Below are positions 28,573 to 36,920 of a stretch of 64,000 bases of DNA, in pieces (positions within the stretch are counted from its first letter, which is position 1; each line of letters starts with the position of its first letter). The DNA comes from Hyalangium versicolor. GTDB taxonomy: Bacteria; Myxococcota; Myxococcia; Myxococcales; Myxococcaceae. The notes under the pieces were generated by a model. It ran no database searches and had not been told where the DNA came from. It saw only the letters and a list, made by a program, of their open reading frames with translations. The stretch spans positions 620,001 through 684,000 of the forward strand of contig NZ_JAHXBF010000001.1 in the NCBI RefSeq assembly GCF_020103695.1, written 5' to 3'. The translations under genes were made by a program, and so were the position numbers.

Positions 28573-28589
28573 CCTGAACAGGCGTGTAG
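28573..28589 (-). promoter_or_regulatory. LexA box
   Basis: Read on the minus strand, the 17 bases fit the published M. xanthus consensus CTRHAMRYBYGTTCAGS at every position (CTACACGCCT followed by GTTCAGG). It lies in the lexA/hybrid-kinase intergenic region, 75 bases before lexA. Autorepression of lexA is the natural role; control of the divergent kinase is possible. Confidence 0.85.
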
Positions 28590-28704
28590 AGTCAACGCTT
28601 TCAAGCGGCCAGGCGATCCGACCGTTCGGGTTGCTTCCTACCCACCAGGGAACCCGAGATATCTTGAGGTTCCGAGCTGATCTGGGCGTACAATTTCGAC
28701 CGTC

Positions 28705-31700
28705 TTGTCCGAGCTCCGACACACCCTGCTTCTCGTCGATGACGAAGCGGACGTTCTGGACATCCTCGTCCGGATGTTCCAGCGGCAGTATCGCGTCCTC
28801 ACCGCCACCTCCGGTCAGGAGGCGCTGTCGATCCTCCGGACCCAGTCCGTCGACGTCCTCATCACCGACCAGCGAATGCCCGAGATGACGGGCATCGAGC
28901 TCGTCACCGCTGCCCGAGCCGAGGGCATCGACATCACCGCGCTGTTGCTCACCGGCTACACGGATCCGGAAGACATCATCGCTGCCATCAACCAGGGCCA
29001 GGTGTACCGCTACATCACCAAGCCCTGGGACGTGAACGATCTGCTCATCACCGTGAAGAACGCGGTGGAGTACACGCAGTTGCGGCGCGACAAGGAGCGC
29101 CTGCTGCGTCAGCTCAACCAGCGCGTCGAGGCCCTCTTCGTCCTCTACGAGGTGAGCCGCGCCAGCGCCTCGGATCCTCCGAGCTACGAGGCCATCATCG
29201 ACCGCGTGCTCAGCGCCGTGGCGCGCGTGCTGCCGTACGACTGCGGTGCCGCCCTGATCGCCCCGGATGATGCACGCAGCGCCATTCTCCGCCTGCGGTG
29301 CATGGGCACGGTGGGCGAGAAGGCCCTGCTGGGCGTCAAGGAGTCCATGCTCGGCGCCTACCGCCGCAGCTCCGGGCAGTTGCTGCCCGAGGATCGGCTC
29401 ACCACCCGCGTCACCGGCACCATCACCCAGGACGCCAGCGCTCCGGCCGTCTACCCGAGCCAGCTCACCGTGTCCCTCGTGGCGGGTGGCAAGCCCGTGG
29501 GCATGCTGTCCCTGTTCTCCCAGAGCGCCCAGGCGTTCAGCGAGGACGACGGCGTGCTGCTGGATACGCTCGCCAACCAGACGGCGGATGCCATCCAGTC
29601 CCTGCGCACGGTGGAGGAAGAGGCCCGCCGCCGCATCGAGCGCATGGTGGAGTCCATGGCGGACGGCGTGCTGCTCACCGACGAGCAGGACGCCATCGTC
29701 GTCATCAACCCCGCGGCCCGGCGGCTTCTGCGGCTGGCCGAGGACATGGAGAACCTCACCGGGCGCATGCTGGAGCAGCGTTTGGGCTTCGAGCCCTCCG
29801 AGCTCATCCGCGGCTGGGAGTACAGCGGCTCGCAGGTGCTCAAGGAGGAAGTCGAACTCTACGAGCGCCACATCCAGTGCACCGTGACGCCCGTGAACGA
29901 CGCGCGCGGCACCGTGCGCGGCGTGTGCGTGGTGCTGCGCGATGTCACCGAGCAGAAGATGCTCGAGGAGCGCAAGGACGAGTTCGTCTCCATGGTGAGC
30001 CACGAGCTGCGCACGCCGCTGACGTCGATCTCCGGCGCGCTGGACCTGGTGCTCAACGTCCTGGCCGGGCCCATCAACGAGAAGCAGCAGCGCTACCTGG
30101 CCATGGCCCGGGACTCCACGGAGAAGCTCAACGGGCTCGTGGATGATCTGCTGGACCTGGCGAAGTTCGCCAAGGGCCGGCTGCGGATGAACTTCGAGCT
30201 CACCTACTTGGACGAGCTCGTTCGCCGCGCGGTGGAGAAGTACGGGCCCGCCTTCCAGGAGCGGAAGGTGAGGGTGACCACCGCGCTGCCCCAGCACGGG
30301 CTGCGCGTGCTGGCCGATCCCAACCGCGTCAACCAGGTGCTCAACAACCTGCTCACCAACGCGGCCAAGTTCTCCCCCGAGGGTGGCGACGTGACGCTGG
30401 AGCTGCGCGCCACCTCCGCGCTGCCGGGCTTCGTGGCGCTCACGTGCTGGAACAGCGGAGATCCCATCGCCGAGGAGAACCTCGAGCGCATCTTCGACCG
30501 CTTCGAGCAGGCGCGCACCCCGTCCAACCGCACCGTGCGCGGCACCGGCCTGGGGCTCGCCATCTGTCGCCACATCGTCGAGGCCCATGGCGGCCGCATC
30601 TGGTGCGAGCCCAGCTCCCAGGGCGTGCGCTTCGTTACCGTGCTGCCCACCGAGCCTCCTCAAGAGCTGCTCAAGCCCGAGGCCGCTGAGACCACGGCCT
30701 CCACCTCGGCCCTCGCTCGGAAGCCCGAGCCGCGCGGCCGGGTGCTCGTCATCGACGGCGAGCTGGAGCTGGCCTACGTCATCAAGGGCCTGCTGCTGGG
30801 GCGTGGGTATGACGTGCGGATCGCCGGCTCGGCGGAAGAGGGCATCAGCGCCGCCCGCCGCCATCACCCGGACGCCATCCTCGTCGCCGTGCGCCTGCCG
30901 GACGTGGACGGACTGCGGCTGGCTGAGATCCTCCGGCACGATCCGGACACCCGCCGCACGCCGCTGCTGCTCAACTCCTCGTTCGATGAGCGCCAGCGCG
31001 CCTTCCGCTCGGGCGCGGATGCCTTCCTCCTGCGCCCGCTGATGGTGGACAAGCTGCTGGCCACCGTGGACTCCCTGGTCCGCGGCCGCACCGGCCAGCA
31101 GCACGGCCGCGTGCTCGTGGTGGACGACGATGCGAAGATCGGCAGCATCTGCAGCGAGGTCCTGGCCAGTCTCGGCTTCGAGGTGGCCGTGGTGGGCTCG
31201 CTGGACGAAGCCCGCCGCTCCCTGCGCGAGCGCCGGCCGGATGTCATCCTCCTGGACGTAGGCCTGCCGGATGGCGACGGCTTCGTCTTCATCGAGGAGA
31301 TCAAGGCCGAGCGTGCCAGCGGCCACATCTCCGTCATCTTCCTGTCGGCCCGCGCCGAGACGGCCTCGAAGATCCGCGCGCTCAAGCTGGGTGGGGACGA
31401 TTACATCACCAAGCCCTTCGACGCGCTGGAGCTGGGCGCGCGCGTGGAGAGCGTGCTGCGGCGCAAGGAGCAGGAGCTCAGCGCCTCGCCCACCACGCAG
31501 CTCCCGGGCTCCAACGCCATCGAGCGCGAGGTGCAGCGCCGGCTCATGGGGCGCAGGCCCTTCGCCTTCTGCTACCTCGATCTCGACAACCTCAAGGCCT
31601 ACAACGACTACTACGGCTTCGCGAAGGCCGATGGCGTCGTCCGCCAGACGGGAGATCTGCTCCGGGAGATCTTCGCGCAGGAGGGCTCCGCCGGAGACTT

Positions 31701-32046
31701 CCTGGGGCACGTGGCCGGGGATGACTTCGTCTTCATCACCGCCCCGGACTCCGTGGATCGCATCTGCCAGCGGGCCATCGAGGCCTTCGATCGCATCATC
31801 CCGCTCTACTACGATCGGCAGGACCGGGAGCGGGGACACATCGAGGCGGAGGACCGGTTCGGAGAGAAGCGCAAGTTCCCCATCATGAGTGTCTCCATCG
31901 TCGCGGTGATGAGCGATGGCGTGACCCATGATCATGCCGAGCTGGCACGTCGCGCGGCGGACATGAAGAAGCGGGCGAAGGCAGTCCAGGGGTCCGTCTA
32001 CCTGCGCAGTGATCGAGAGCGGGAGACCCGGACCGTCACCGGATGA
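28705..32046 (+). CDS. Multidomain hybrid sensor kinase: REC-GAF-PAS-HK-REC-REC-AGDDF
   Basis: 1113 residues, cytoplasmic. Order: receiver 1 (8-125; Asp55 in LITDQRMPE), coiled segment, GAF-like region (about 150-310), PAS (about 320-425), HisKA with His433 (MVSHELRTPLTSI), ATPase (about 480-655; GTGLGLAICRH), receiver 2 (about 678-790), receiver 3 (about 808-920; VILLDVGLPDGDG), and a GGDEF-like domain with AGDDF (about 935-1090). Receiver 2 has Ala for the phosphoacceptor Asp (ILVAVRLPD) and Arg for the Lys, so it is a pseudo-receiver. AGDDF without an RxxD site is unlikely to make c-di-GMP and may bind a nucleotide, as in the Myxococcus kinase SgmT. The start is TTG 28705, just upstream of the receiver; no ribosome-binding site is visible. 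The stop overlaps the next kinase gene. Confidence 0.9.
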   Translation: MSELRHTLLLVDDEADVLDILVRMFQRQYRVLTATSGQEALSILRTQSVDVLITDQRMPEMTGIELVTAARAEGIDITALLLTGYTDPEDIIAAINQGQVYRYITKPWDVNDLLITVKNAVEYTQLRRDKERLLRQLNQRVEALFVLYEVSRASASDPPSYEAIIDRVLSAVARVLPYDCGAALIAPDDARSAILRLRCMGTVGEKALLGVKESMLGAYRRSSGQLLPEDRLTTRVTGTITQDASAPAVYPSQLTVSLVAGGKPVGMLSLFSQSAQAFSEDDGVLLDTLANQTADAIQSLRTVEEEARRRIERMVESMADGVLLTDEQDAIVVINPAARRLLRLAEDMENLTGRMLEQRLGFEPSELIRGWEYSGSQVLKEEVELYERHIQCTVTPVNDARGTVRGVCVVLRDVTEQKMLEERKDEFVSMVSHELRTPLTSISGALDLVLNVLAGPINEKQQRYLAMARDSTEKLNGLVDDLLDLAKFAKGRLRMNFELTYLDELVRRAVEKYGPAFQERKVRVTTALPQHGLRVLADPNRVNQVLNNLLTNAAKFSPEGGDVTLELRATSALPGFVALTCWNSGDPIAEENLERIFDRFEQARTPSNRTVRGTGLGLAICRHIVEAHGGRIWCEPSSQGVRFVTVLPTEPPQELLKPEAAETTASTSALARKPEPRGRVLVIDGELELAYVIKGLLLGRGYDVRIAGSAEEGISAARRHHPDAILVAVRLPDVDGLRLAEILRHDPDTRRTPLLLNSSFDERQRAFRSGADAFLLRPLMVDKLLATVDSLVRGRTGQQHGRVLVVDDDAKIGSICSEVLASLGFEVAVVGSLDEARRSLRERRPDVILLDVGLPDGDGFVFIEEIKAERASGHISVIFLSARAETASKIRALKLGGDDYITKPFDALELGARVESVLRRKEQELSASPTTQLPGSNAIEREVQRRLMGRRPFAFCYLDLDNLKAYNDYYGFAKADGVVRQTGDLLREIFAQEGSAGDFLGHVAGDDFVFITAPDSVDRICQRAIEAFDRIIPLYYDRQDRERGHIEAEDRFGEKRKFPIMSVSIVAVMSDGVTHDHAELARRAADMKKRAKAVQGSVYLRSDRERETRTVTG

Positions 32047-33881
32047 AGCTCTACCAGCAGCTCATCCTCTTCATGCTCGCGGCGACCGTGTTGCCGCTGG
32101 CTATCGTCGGCTTCCTGCTCCTGTCGCGGGCCGAGGCGGAGCTGGCCAGTCGCATCGCCGTCGAGCAGCGCACCCTGGCCGCCGCCACCGCCGAGACCGT
32201 GGCCAGCACGCTCATGAAGACCGTGGACGCCATGGCCCTGGTGGCCGAGTCCATCGACTGGGAAGGCCTCAATGAGGAAGAGGCTCGAGGCGCGCTGACG
32301 CTCGTGTTCCGCCAGTCCACCGCTGTGAGCGCGGTGATGCGGCTGGACTCCGCCGGCCACCCCCTGGGGAAGCCCGTCTTCTACACCCGGGAGGAGGAGG
32401 GGCATCCCAGCTTTGATCCCGGCTCCATCGAGGTGCTCACGCGATCCGTGCCCGTCCAGCCGCTCAAGCGCGGCGAGAAGGGGGAGGCCGCCCTGGGGCG
32501 CGTGTATGCGCACTCGCGCAGTGGCAAGGCCGCCGTCGCCGTGGCCATCAAGCTGGGAGCAGGCGAGGGCGCCTCCTTCGTGCTGGCGGAGATCGTCTTC
32601 AAGGATCTGGAGGACCTCCTGGCCCGCAAGGCCCAGGACACCGGCGAGCGCGTCGAGTTGGTGGACAGCGGCGGCCGCATCCTTGCCAGCTCCGATTCCG
32701 AGCGACGGCTCGGGACCGTGGAGGATGCACTCCGAGCCCAACTGGCCGTGGAGAGCACTGAGCCGGTGCGCAGCTTCCGGGTGGGGGCTCCGCCGCTCCG
32801 GGTGAGCGCCGCGCGGGTGCCGGAGAAGCTGGACTTCGAGGTGCTGGTGGCCGTGGACGAGGCGACCGCGCTCGCCCCCGTGCGCTCCATGCGCCGCACC
32901 GTGCTGGTGTCCATCGGCGCGGCCCTGGTGGTGCTGCTGGCCCTGGGCGCCCTCTTCACCCGTCGCATCACCGCCCGGCTCTCGCTGGTGTCCTCCACCG
33001 TGGAGGCCTTCGGCCGCGGCGAGCTCGACAAGCGCGTGAAGATCGACGGGTACGATGAGATCAGCGCCCTGGCCTCCACCTTCAACCAGATGGGCGCCGA
33101 GCTGGAACAGGCTCGTGCGCGGCTGCTGCGCTGGAACGACGATCTGCGCGCCAAGGTCGACGAGGCCATGGCCGAATTGAAGGCCGCCCAGGCCCAGCTG
33201 CTCGAGGCCCAGAAGCTGGCCGCCGTGGGACAGCTTGGCGCCGGCGTGGCCCATGAGCTCAACAACCCCCTGGCCGGCATCCTCGGCTACGTGCAGCTCA
33301 TGCTCATGAGCCGCAGCGAGACCGATGACGATCTCGACACGCTGCGCAAGATCGAGCAGAGCGCCAAGCGCTGCAAGGAGATCACCCAGAACCTGCTGCG
33401 CTTCTCCCAGCAGCGCGCCCGCGCGGACCTGCGCTCGGTGGACCTCAACGCCGTCATCCGCGACGCGCTCAGCCTCACCGAACTCCAGATGAAGTCCGAG
33501 GGCATCACCCTCAAGCTGGAGCTGGCCGAGCCCCAGGTTCGCGTGCTGGCCGATCCCGGCCACGCCTCGCAGGTGCTGCTGGCCCTGGTGTCCAACTCGC
33601 GCACCGCCATGCTCAAGACGGGCACCAAGGTGCTCACCCTTCGCACCGGCGAACGCGAGGGCCGCGGCTTCCTCGAAGTCGAGGACACCGGAAAGGGCAT
33701 CCTCCCCGAGCACCGCACCCGCGTCTTCGAGCCCTTCTTCACCACCAAGGATGTGTGGTCGAATGTGGGGCTCGGACTGTCGGTGGCCTACCGCATCGTC
33801 AGCGAGGCGGGAGGGACGATCGAGATGCGCAGCGAGGTGGGCAAGGGATCGTGCTTCACCGTGTGGTTGATGAAGGCGTGA
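32043..33881 (+). CDS. Membrane sensor histidine kinase (Cache-like, HAMP, HisKA)
   Basis: 612 residues. A transmembrane segment (about 7-28), an extracytoplasmic sensor of about 255 residues of Cache type, a second membrane segment (about 286-305), HAMP (306-358), coiled coil, HisKA with His404 (GVAHELNNPLAG) and ATPase (VEDTGKGI, NVGLGLSVAYR). There is no receiver domain. It starts with ATGA overlap on the upstream hybrid kinase, so it probably phosphorylates, or is coupled to, that protein's receiver 1 or 3. It is followed after 35 bases by the FecR gene and is therefore likely to sense the envelope state for the operon. Confidence 0.93.
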   Translation: MKLYQQLILFMLAATVLPLAIVGFLLLSRAEAELASRIAVEQRTLAAATAETVASTLMKTVDAMALVAESIDWEGLNEEEARGALTLVFRQSTAVSAVMRLDSAGHPLGKPVFYTREEEGHPSFDPGSIEVLTRSVPVQPLKRGEKGEAALGRVYAHSRSGKAAVAVAIKLGAGEGASFVLAEIVFKDLEDLLARKAQDTGERVELVDSGGRILASSDSERRLGTVEDALRAQLAVESTEPVRSFRVGAPPLRVSAARVPEKLDFEVLVAVDEATALAPVRSMRRTVLVSIGAALVVLLALGALFTRRITARLSLVSSTVEAFGRGELDKRVKIDGYDEISALASTFNQMGAELEQARARLLRWNDDLRAKVDEAMAELKAAQAQLLEAQKLAAVGQLGAGVAHELNNPLAGILGYVQLMLMSRSETDDDLDTLRKIEQSAKRCKEITQNLLRFSQQRARADLRSVDLNAVIRDALSLTELQMKSEGITLKLELAEPQVRVLADPGHASQVLLALVSNSRTAMLKTGTKVLTLRTGEREGRGFLEVEDTGKGILPEHRTRVFEPFFTTKDVWSNVGLGLSVAYRIVSEAGGTIEMRSEVGKGSCFTVWLMKA

Positions 33882-33916
33882 GCGCTTCGTCGGTTGTGCG
33901 ATAGCCTTCCCCGAGC

Positions 33917-34900
33917 ATGGCTGAAACGTCACCCCCCAGGCGCCAGGCGCCTTTCATTCTCAGCCTGATCCTGATCCTCGCGGCTCTACCGCTGGGGTAT
34001 TTCCTTTTCTTGCGTCAGCCGCCCGCACCGCCGCCTCCTCCGCCCGCGCCACTCCCGCCTCCTGTCGAGGTGAAGGCTCCGGAGAAGCCGGTGAAGATGG
34101 AGCTCAGCGAGGTGACGGGCACCGTCGAGGTGCGGCGCGAGGGCGGCAACTGGGAGCTGGCCAAGCCCGGCGAGTCCCTGCACTCGTCGGATGCGGTGCG
34201 CACCAAGGACGGTTCGTACGCCGTGCTCATCGGCGGCGAGGCCGTGGTCATCAACATGGATCCCGGCACCGAGGTGTCCGTCCAGGAGCTGTCGTCCGAG
34301 GTGTCTCGGATCCTGCTCGAGAGCGGCATGGCGACGACCACCGTCCGCCCGGGCAAACGGCACACCATCGAGGTGAAGGCCGCAGGCAGTGACGCGGTGG
34401 CGCGCTCCACCGAGGGTACCTTCACCATGAGCAATGACGGCGCCGGCACCGTGGCCGTCGGCACGCGCCAGGGCGAGGTGTCGTTCCTCGGTAACGGCAA
34501 GGTCGTCATCGTCCGCGCCGGGCAGCAGTCGGTGATCCGCCCGGGCACCGTAGGCCCCTCCGAGCCCACGCACATTCCCTCCAGCCTGCTGCGCAAGGTG
34601 CAGTGGCCCAACGGCAGGCAGAACAAGCGCGAAGTCACAGTCCAGGGCGAGGCCGAGCCCGGTAGCCGGCTGGAGATCGCCGGCCAGAGCTTCTCTCCGG
34701 GCAAGGACGGGACGTTCACCCGCACCGTCTCCCTCAAGGAAGGGGAGAACGAGGTGAAGCTCAAGGCCTCCTCGGTGGGCGGACACAAGGAAGAGTCCAG
34801 CCAGAAGATCACCGTGGATACCAAGCCTCCGAAGCTGAAGATCAAGACCCCCTGGCAGGACTCAGGGGGTCAGGGCACACCCGCTCAAGGTCAGGAGTAG
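33917..34900 (+). CDS. Membrane-anchored FecR-domain protein
   Basis: 327 residues. One N-terminal membrane anchor (about 13-31, FILSLILILAALPLGYFLF), a Pro-rich linker (PPPPPPAPLPPPVE), then a FecR-like beta domain (about 60-205) with repeated strands such as GTVEVRREGGNWELAKPGE and TVAVGTRQGEVSFLGNGK. An Ig-like region (about 220-310, with EVTVQGEAEPGSRLEI) ends the protein. In other bacteria FecR relays signals to a sigma factor, but here no sigma factor is near. A similar FecR lipoprotein occurs at 59339-61276 in the paralogous block. Confidence 0.85.
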   Translation: MAETSPPRRQAPFILSLILILAALPLGYFLFLRQPPAPPPPPPAPLPPPVEVKAPEKPVKMELSEVTGTVEVRREGGNWELAKPGESLHSSDAVRTKDGSYAVLIGGEAVVINMDPGTEVSVQELSSEVSRILLESGMATTTVRPGKRHTIEVKAAGSDAVARSTEGTFTMSNDGAGTVAVGTRQGEVSFLGNGKVVIVRAGQQSVIRPGTVGPSEPTHIPSSLLRKVQWPNGRQNKREVTVQGEAEPGSRLEIAGQSFSPGKDGTFTRTVSLKEGENEVKLKASSVGGHKEESSQKITVDTKPPKLKIKTPWQDSGGQGTPAQGQE

Positions 34901-34958
34901 GTCCCCCCTCCGATAAGATTTCAGGGAACCTGGAGAGCCTTGTAGAGTCAGGGCCCAT

Positions 34959-36920
34959 CTGAACCGGCTCGCTCTCATCCTGCTTCTGCTGCTCCCGTCG
35001 GCAGCGCTGGCGGATACGCTCGACATCCTCGGGCCTTCCGAAGCCGTGCCGCCGGAGAGCTTTTCCGTTGCGCTCGTGCGCCGCGATGGGTCGGGTCGTC
35101 CCTTGGCTCCCGAGTCCCCCACGTTGTCCGCCGAAGGCGCCGACGTACGGGCCGGAGCGCCTCAGCCTCCGCTGAGCACCTTCCTCGTCATTCCCAAGCC
35201 CGGGGCTCGGACCGTGGTGCTGAGGGCGCAAGCGGGCTCGCTGCAGGCGGAGGCCCGGTACGCGGTGGGGCCTCCGGCCTCCCGGGTGACGCTCGCGCTG
35301 GAGCCTCCCGAGCCCGTGAAGGGACGCGACACCGAGGCTGCGCTCACCGTCCAATTGCTGCGGCCGGATGGCACTCCGGATGACTCGGGCTCGCCGCCCG
35401 TGGTGCGGGTGAACGTCGGCCGTGTGGAGGCGCTGACCCGCTCCGGGCCGGGCACGTATCGGGCCCGTTACGTACTGCCCACCACGACCTATCCCGAGGT
35501 GGCCATCCTCGTGGCGCTCTCGGCGTGGCCGCATCCCCAGTCCATCTACGGCGCGTACGGGAAGATGCTCGTGCCCCTGGCGGCCGCGGTAGAGCTGCCG
35601 GGCGAGACGGAGCCCAACTCGCAGATCTCCATCACCATCGCCGGGCAGACGTATGGCCCCACGCAGTCGGGCAGTGATGGCAGCTTCCGCCTGCCCGTCG
35701 TCGTAGCGCCCGGACATCCCTTCGGGCAGGGGCGGGTGGTGGACCGGGCGGGTAACGTCGAGCGCAAGCCCATCAACCTGGGGTTGCCTCCCACGGACGG
35801 CCTGGCTTGCGTCTTCAACCCGCCCCGGCTGCCCGCGGATGGAGTGGCACGCGCTCGGATGCTGTGCGCGGCCAGCGATCCCCTGGGCCGGCCCGTGCCG
35901 GACGCACGGGTCACCGCGAAGGCGCGTTCCGGCACGCTCGTGGGGCCTCAGCGCGCGGAGGGCGGTCTGCTCGAGTGGATCTACACCGCCCCTCGGGAGC
36001 TGCCTTCCCAGCCCGATCAGATCCAGGCGGCCTGGCCTCAAGGAGGAAAGAACTCGCGCGAGGCGCTGTCGCTCCAACTCGTTCAGGGGCCCGTGGCGAA
36101 GGTCTCCGCGGCGCTGGATGATACAGAGGTTCATGCCGGGGGCTCGGTGGGAGTCTCCGTGACGGTGGAGGATGCCTTTGGCCGGCCCAGACCCGGGGCG
36201 AAGGCCGCGGTGTCGTCCGGCGCTCCGCTCGTCGAGGAGCGCCCTGCCTTCTTCCGCACCACGTGGACGCTGCCCGCGGAGCAGGACCGCTCTCCGCAGG
36301 ATGCGGGTTCCCAGGCGGATGGCTCCGAGGCTCAGGCGAAGCTCCAGGTCTCCGCGTTCGGTCCGACGGGGACCGAGCCCGCGCGCATCACCGCATGGCA
36401 GCGGGACTCGCAGCTCTATGTCGGAGTGTCGGATCTGGCGGGCCTGCCGATTCCGGCCCAGCCGTTGACGATCAACGGCAAGCAGGAGGTCACCGGCGCG
36501 GATGGGACGTTGCGGCTGGATGCCAGCAACGGCTCGGGCCGGATCGAGGTGGTTCACGGTGTCTGGTCCGGCCTGCGCAAGGTCATCCACCTCGTGGCGC
36601 CGCAGCTGATCTACCCGCTGGATCCTCCGTTGGTACCGGCTCCGGTGCAGTTGGAGGTCCAGGTCTTCCCGTTCATCCCCGTGAACGTGCGGCTCCAGGT
36701 GGAGGGGACCCGGGTGACCTACTGGGTCGAGGATCTCCAGGGCCGTGTTCTCCCGGATCGCCCGGTTCATGTGGCGCTCTCCTCGGGACACCAGGAGGCG
36801 GTCGAGACGCGTGACGGACGGACCCGCTTCACCGTCGTGGGTGCACAGCCTGGCCGGGCGAGCGTGTCCGTGGCGGACGCGCAGACCGGAGTGACGGCAG
36901 CCGCCGAGGTGAAGCCTTGA
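34959..36920 (+). CDS. Secreted Ig-like repeat protein; probable CTG start
   Basis: 653 residues if read from CTG 34959. That start gives a textbook signal peptide (LNRLALILLLLLPSAALA, cut before DTLD). No ATG, GTG or TTG is in frame between the previous in-frame region and GTG 35046, and starting at 35046 would remove the whole signal. The mature part is a string of beta-sandwich domains of invasin/Ig type with repeated Gly-Arg-Pro-Val-Pro turns (DPLGRPVPDARVTAKA, DAFGRPRPGAKAAV, DLQGRVLPDRPVHVAL). It is homologous by eye to the N-terminal half of the protein at 62104-63546. A surface adhesive or structural role, working with the barrel gene, is likely. The next gene starts in its stop codon. 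Confidence 0.8.
   Translation: MNRLALILLLLLPSAALADTLDILGPSEAVPPESFSVALVRRDGSGRPLAPESPTLSAEGADVRAGAPQPPLSTFLVIPKPGARTVVLRAQAGSLQAEARYAVGPPASRVTLALEPPEPVKGRDTEAALTVQLLRPDGTPDDSGSPPVVRVNVGRVEALTRSGPGTYRARYVLPTTTYPEVAILVALSAWPHPQSIYGAYGKMLVPLAAAVELPGETEPNSQISITIAGQTYGPTQSGSDGSFRLPVVVAPGHPFGQGRVVDRAGNVERKPINLGLPPTDGLACVFNPPRLPADGVARARMLCAASDPLGRPVPDARVTAKARSGTLVGPQRAEGGLLEWIYTAPRELPSQPDQIQAAWPQGGKNSREALSLQLVQGPVAKVSAALDDTEVHAGGSVGVSVTVEDAFGRPRPGAKAAVSSGAPLVEERPAFFRTTWTLPAEQDRSPQDAGSQADGSEAQAKLQVSAFGPTGTEPARITAWQRDSQLYVGVSDLAGLPIPAQPLTINGKQEVTGADGTLRLDASNGSGRIEVVHGVWSGLRKVIHLVAPQLIYPLDPPLVPAPVQLEVQVFPFIPVNVRLQVEGTRVTYWVEDLQGRVLPDRPVHVALSSGHQEAVETRDGRTRFTVVGAQPGRASVSVADAQTGVTAAAEVKP

Noticed and set aside
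31440-31900. Active diguanylate cyclase at the end of the hybrid kinase
   Set aside because: Signature reads AGDDF and no RxxD precedes it; catalysis is unlikely.
28558-31935. A 1125-codon open frame on the minus strand opposite the hybrid kinase
   Set aside because: Shadow of codon bias at the third position; no start signal and no recognisable domain.
33917-34900. FecR-ECF sigma signalling pair
   Set aside because: FecR-like domains are present twice in the window, but no sigma factor or TonB-dependent receptor with an N-terminal signalling domain is adjacent.
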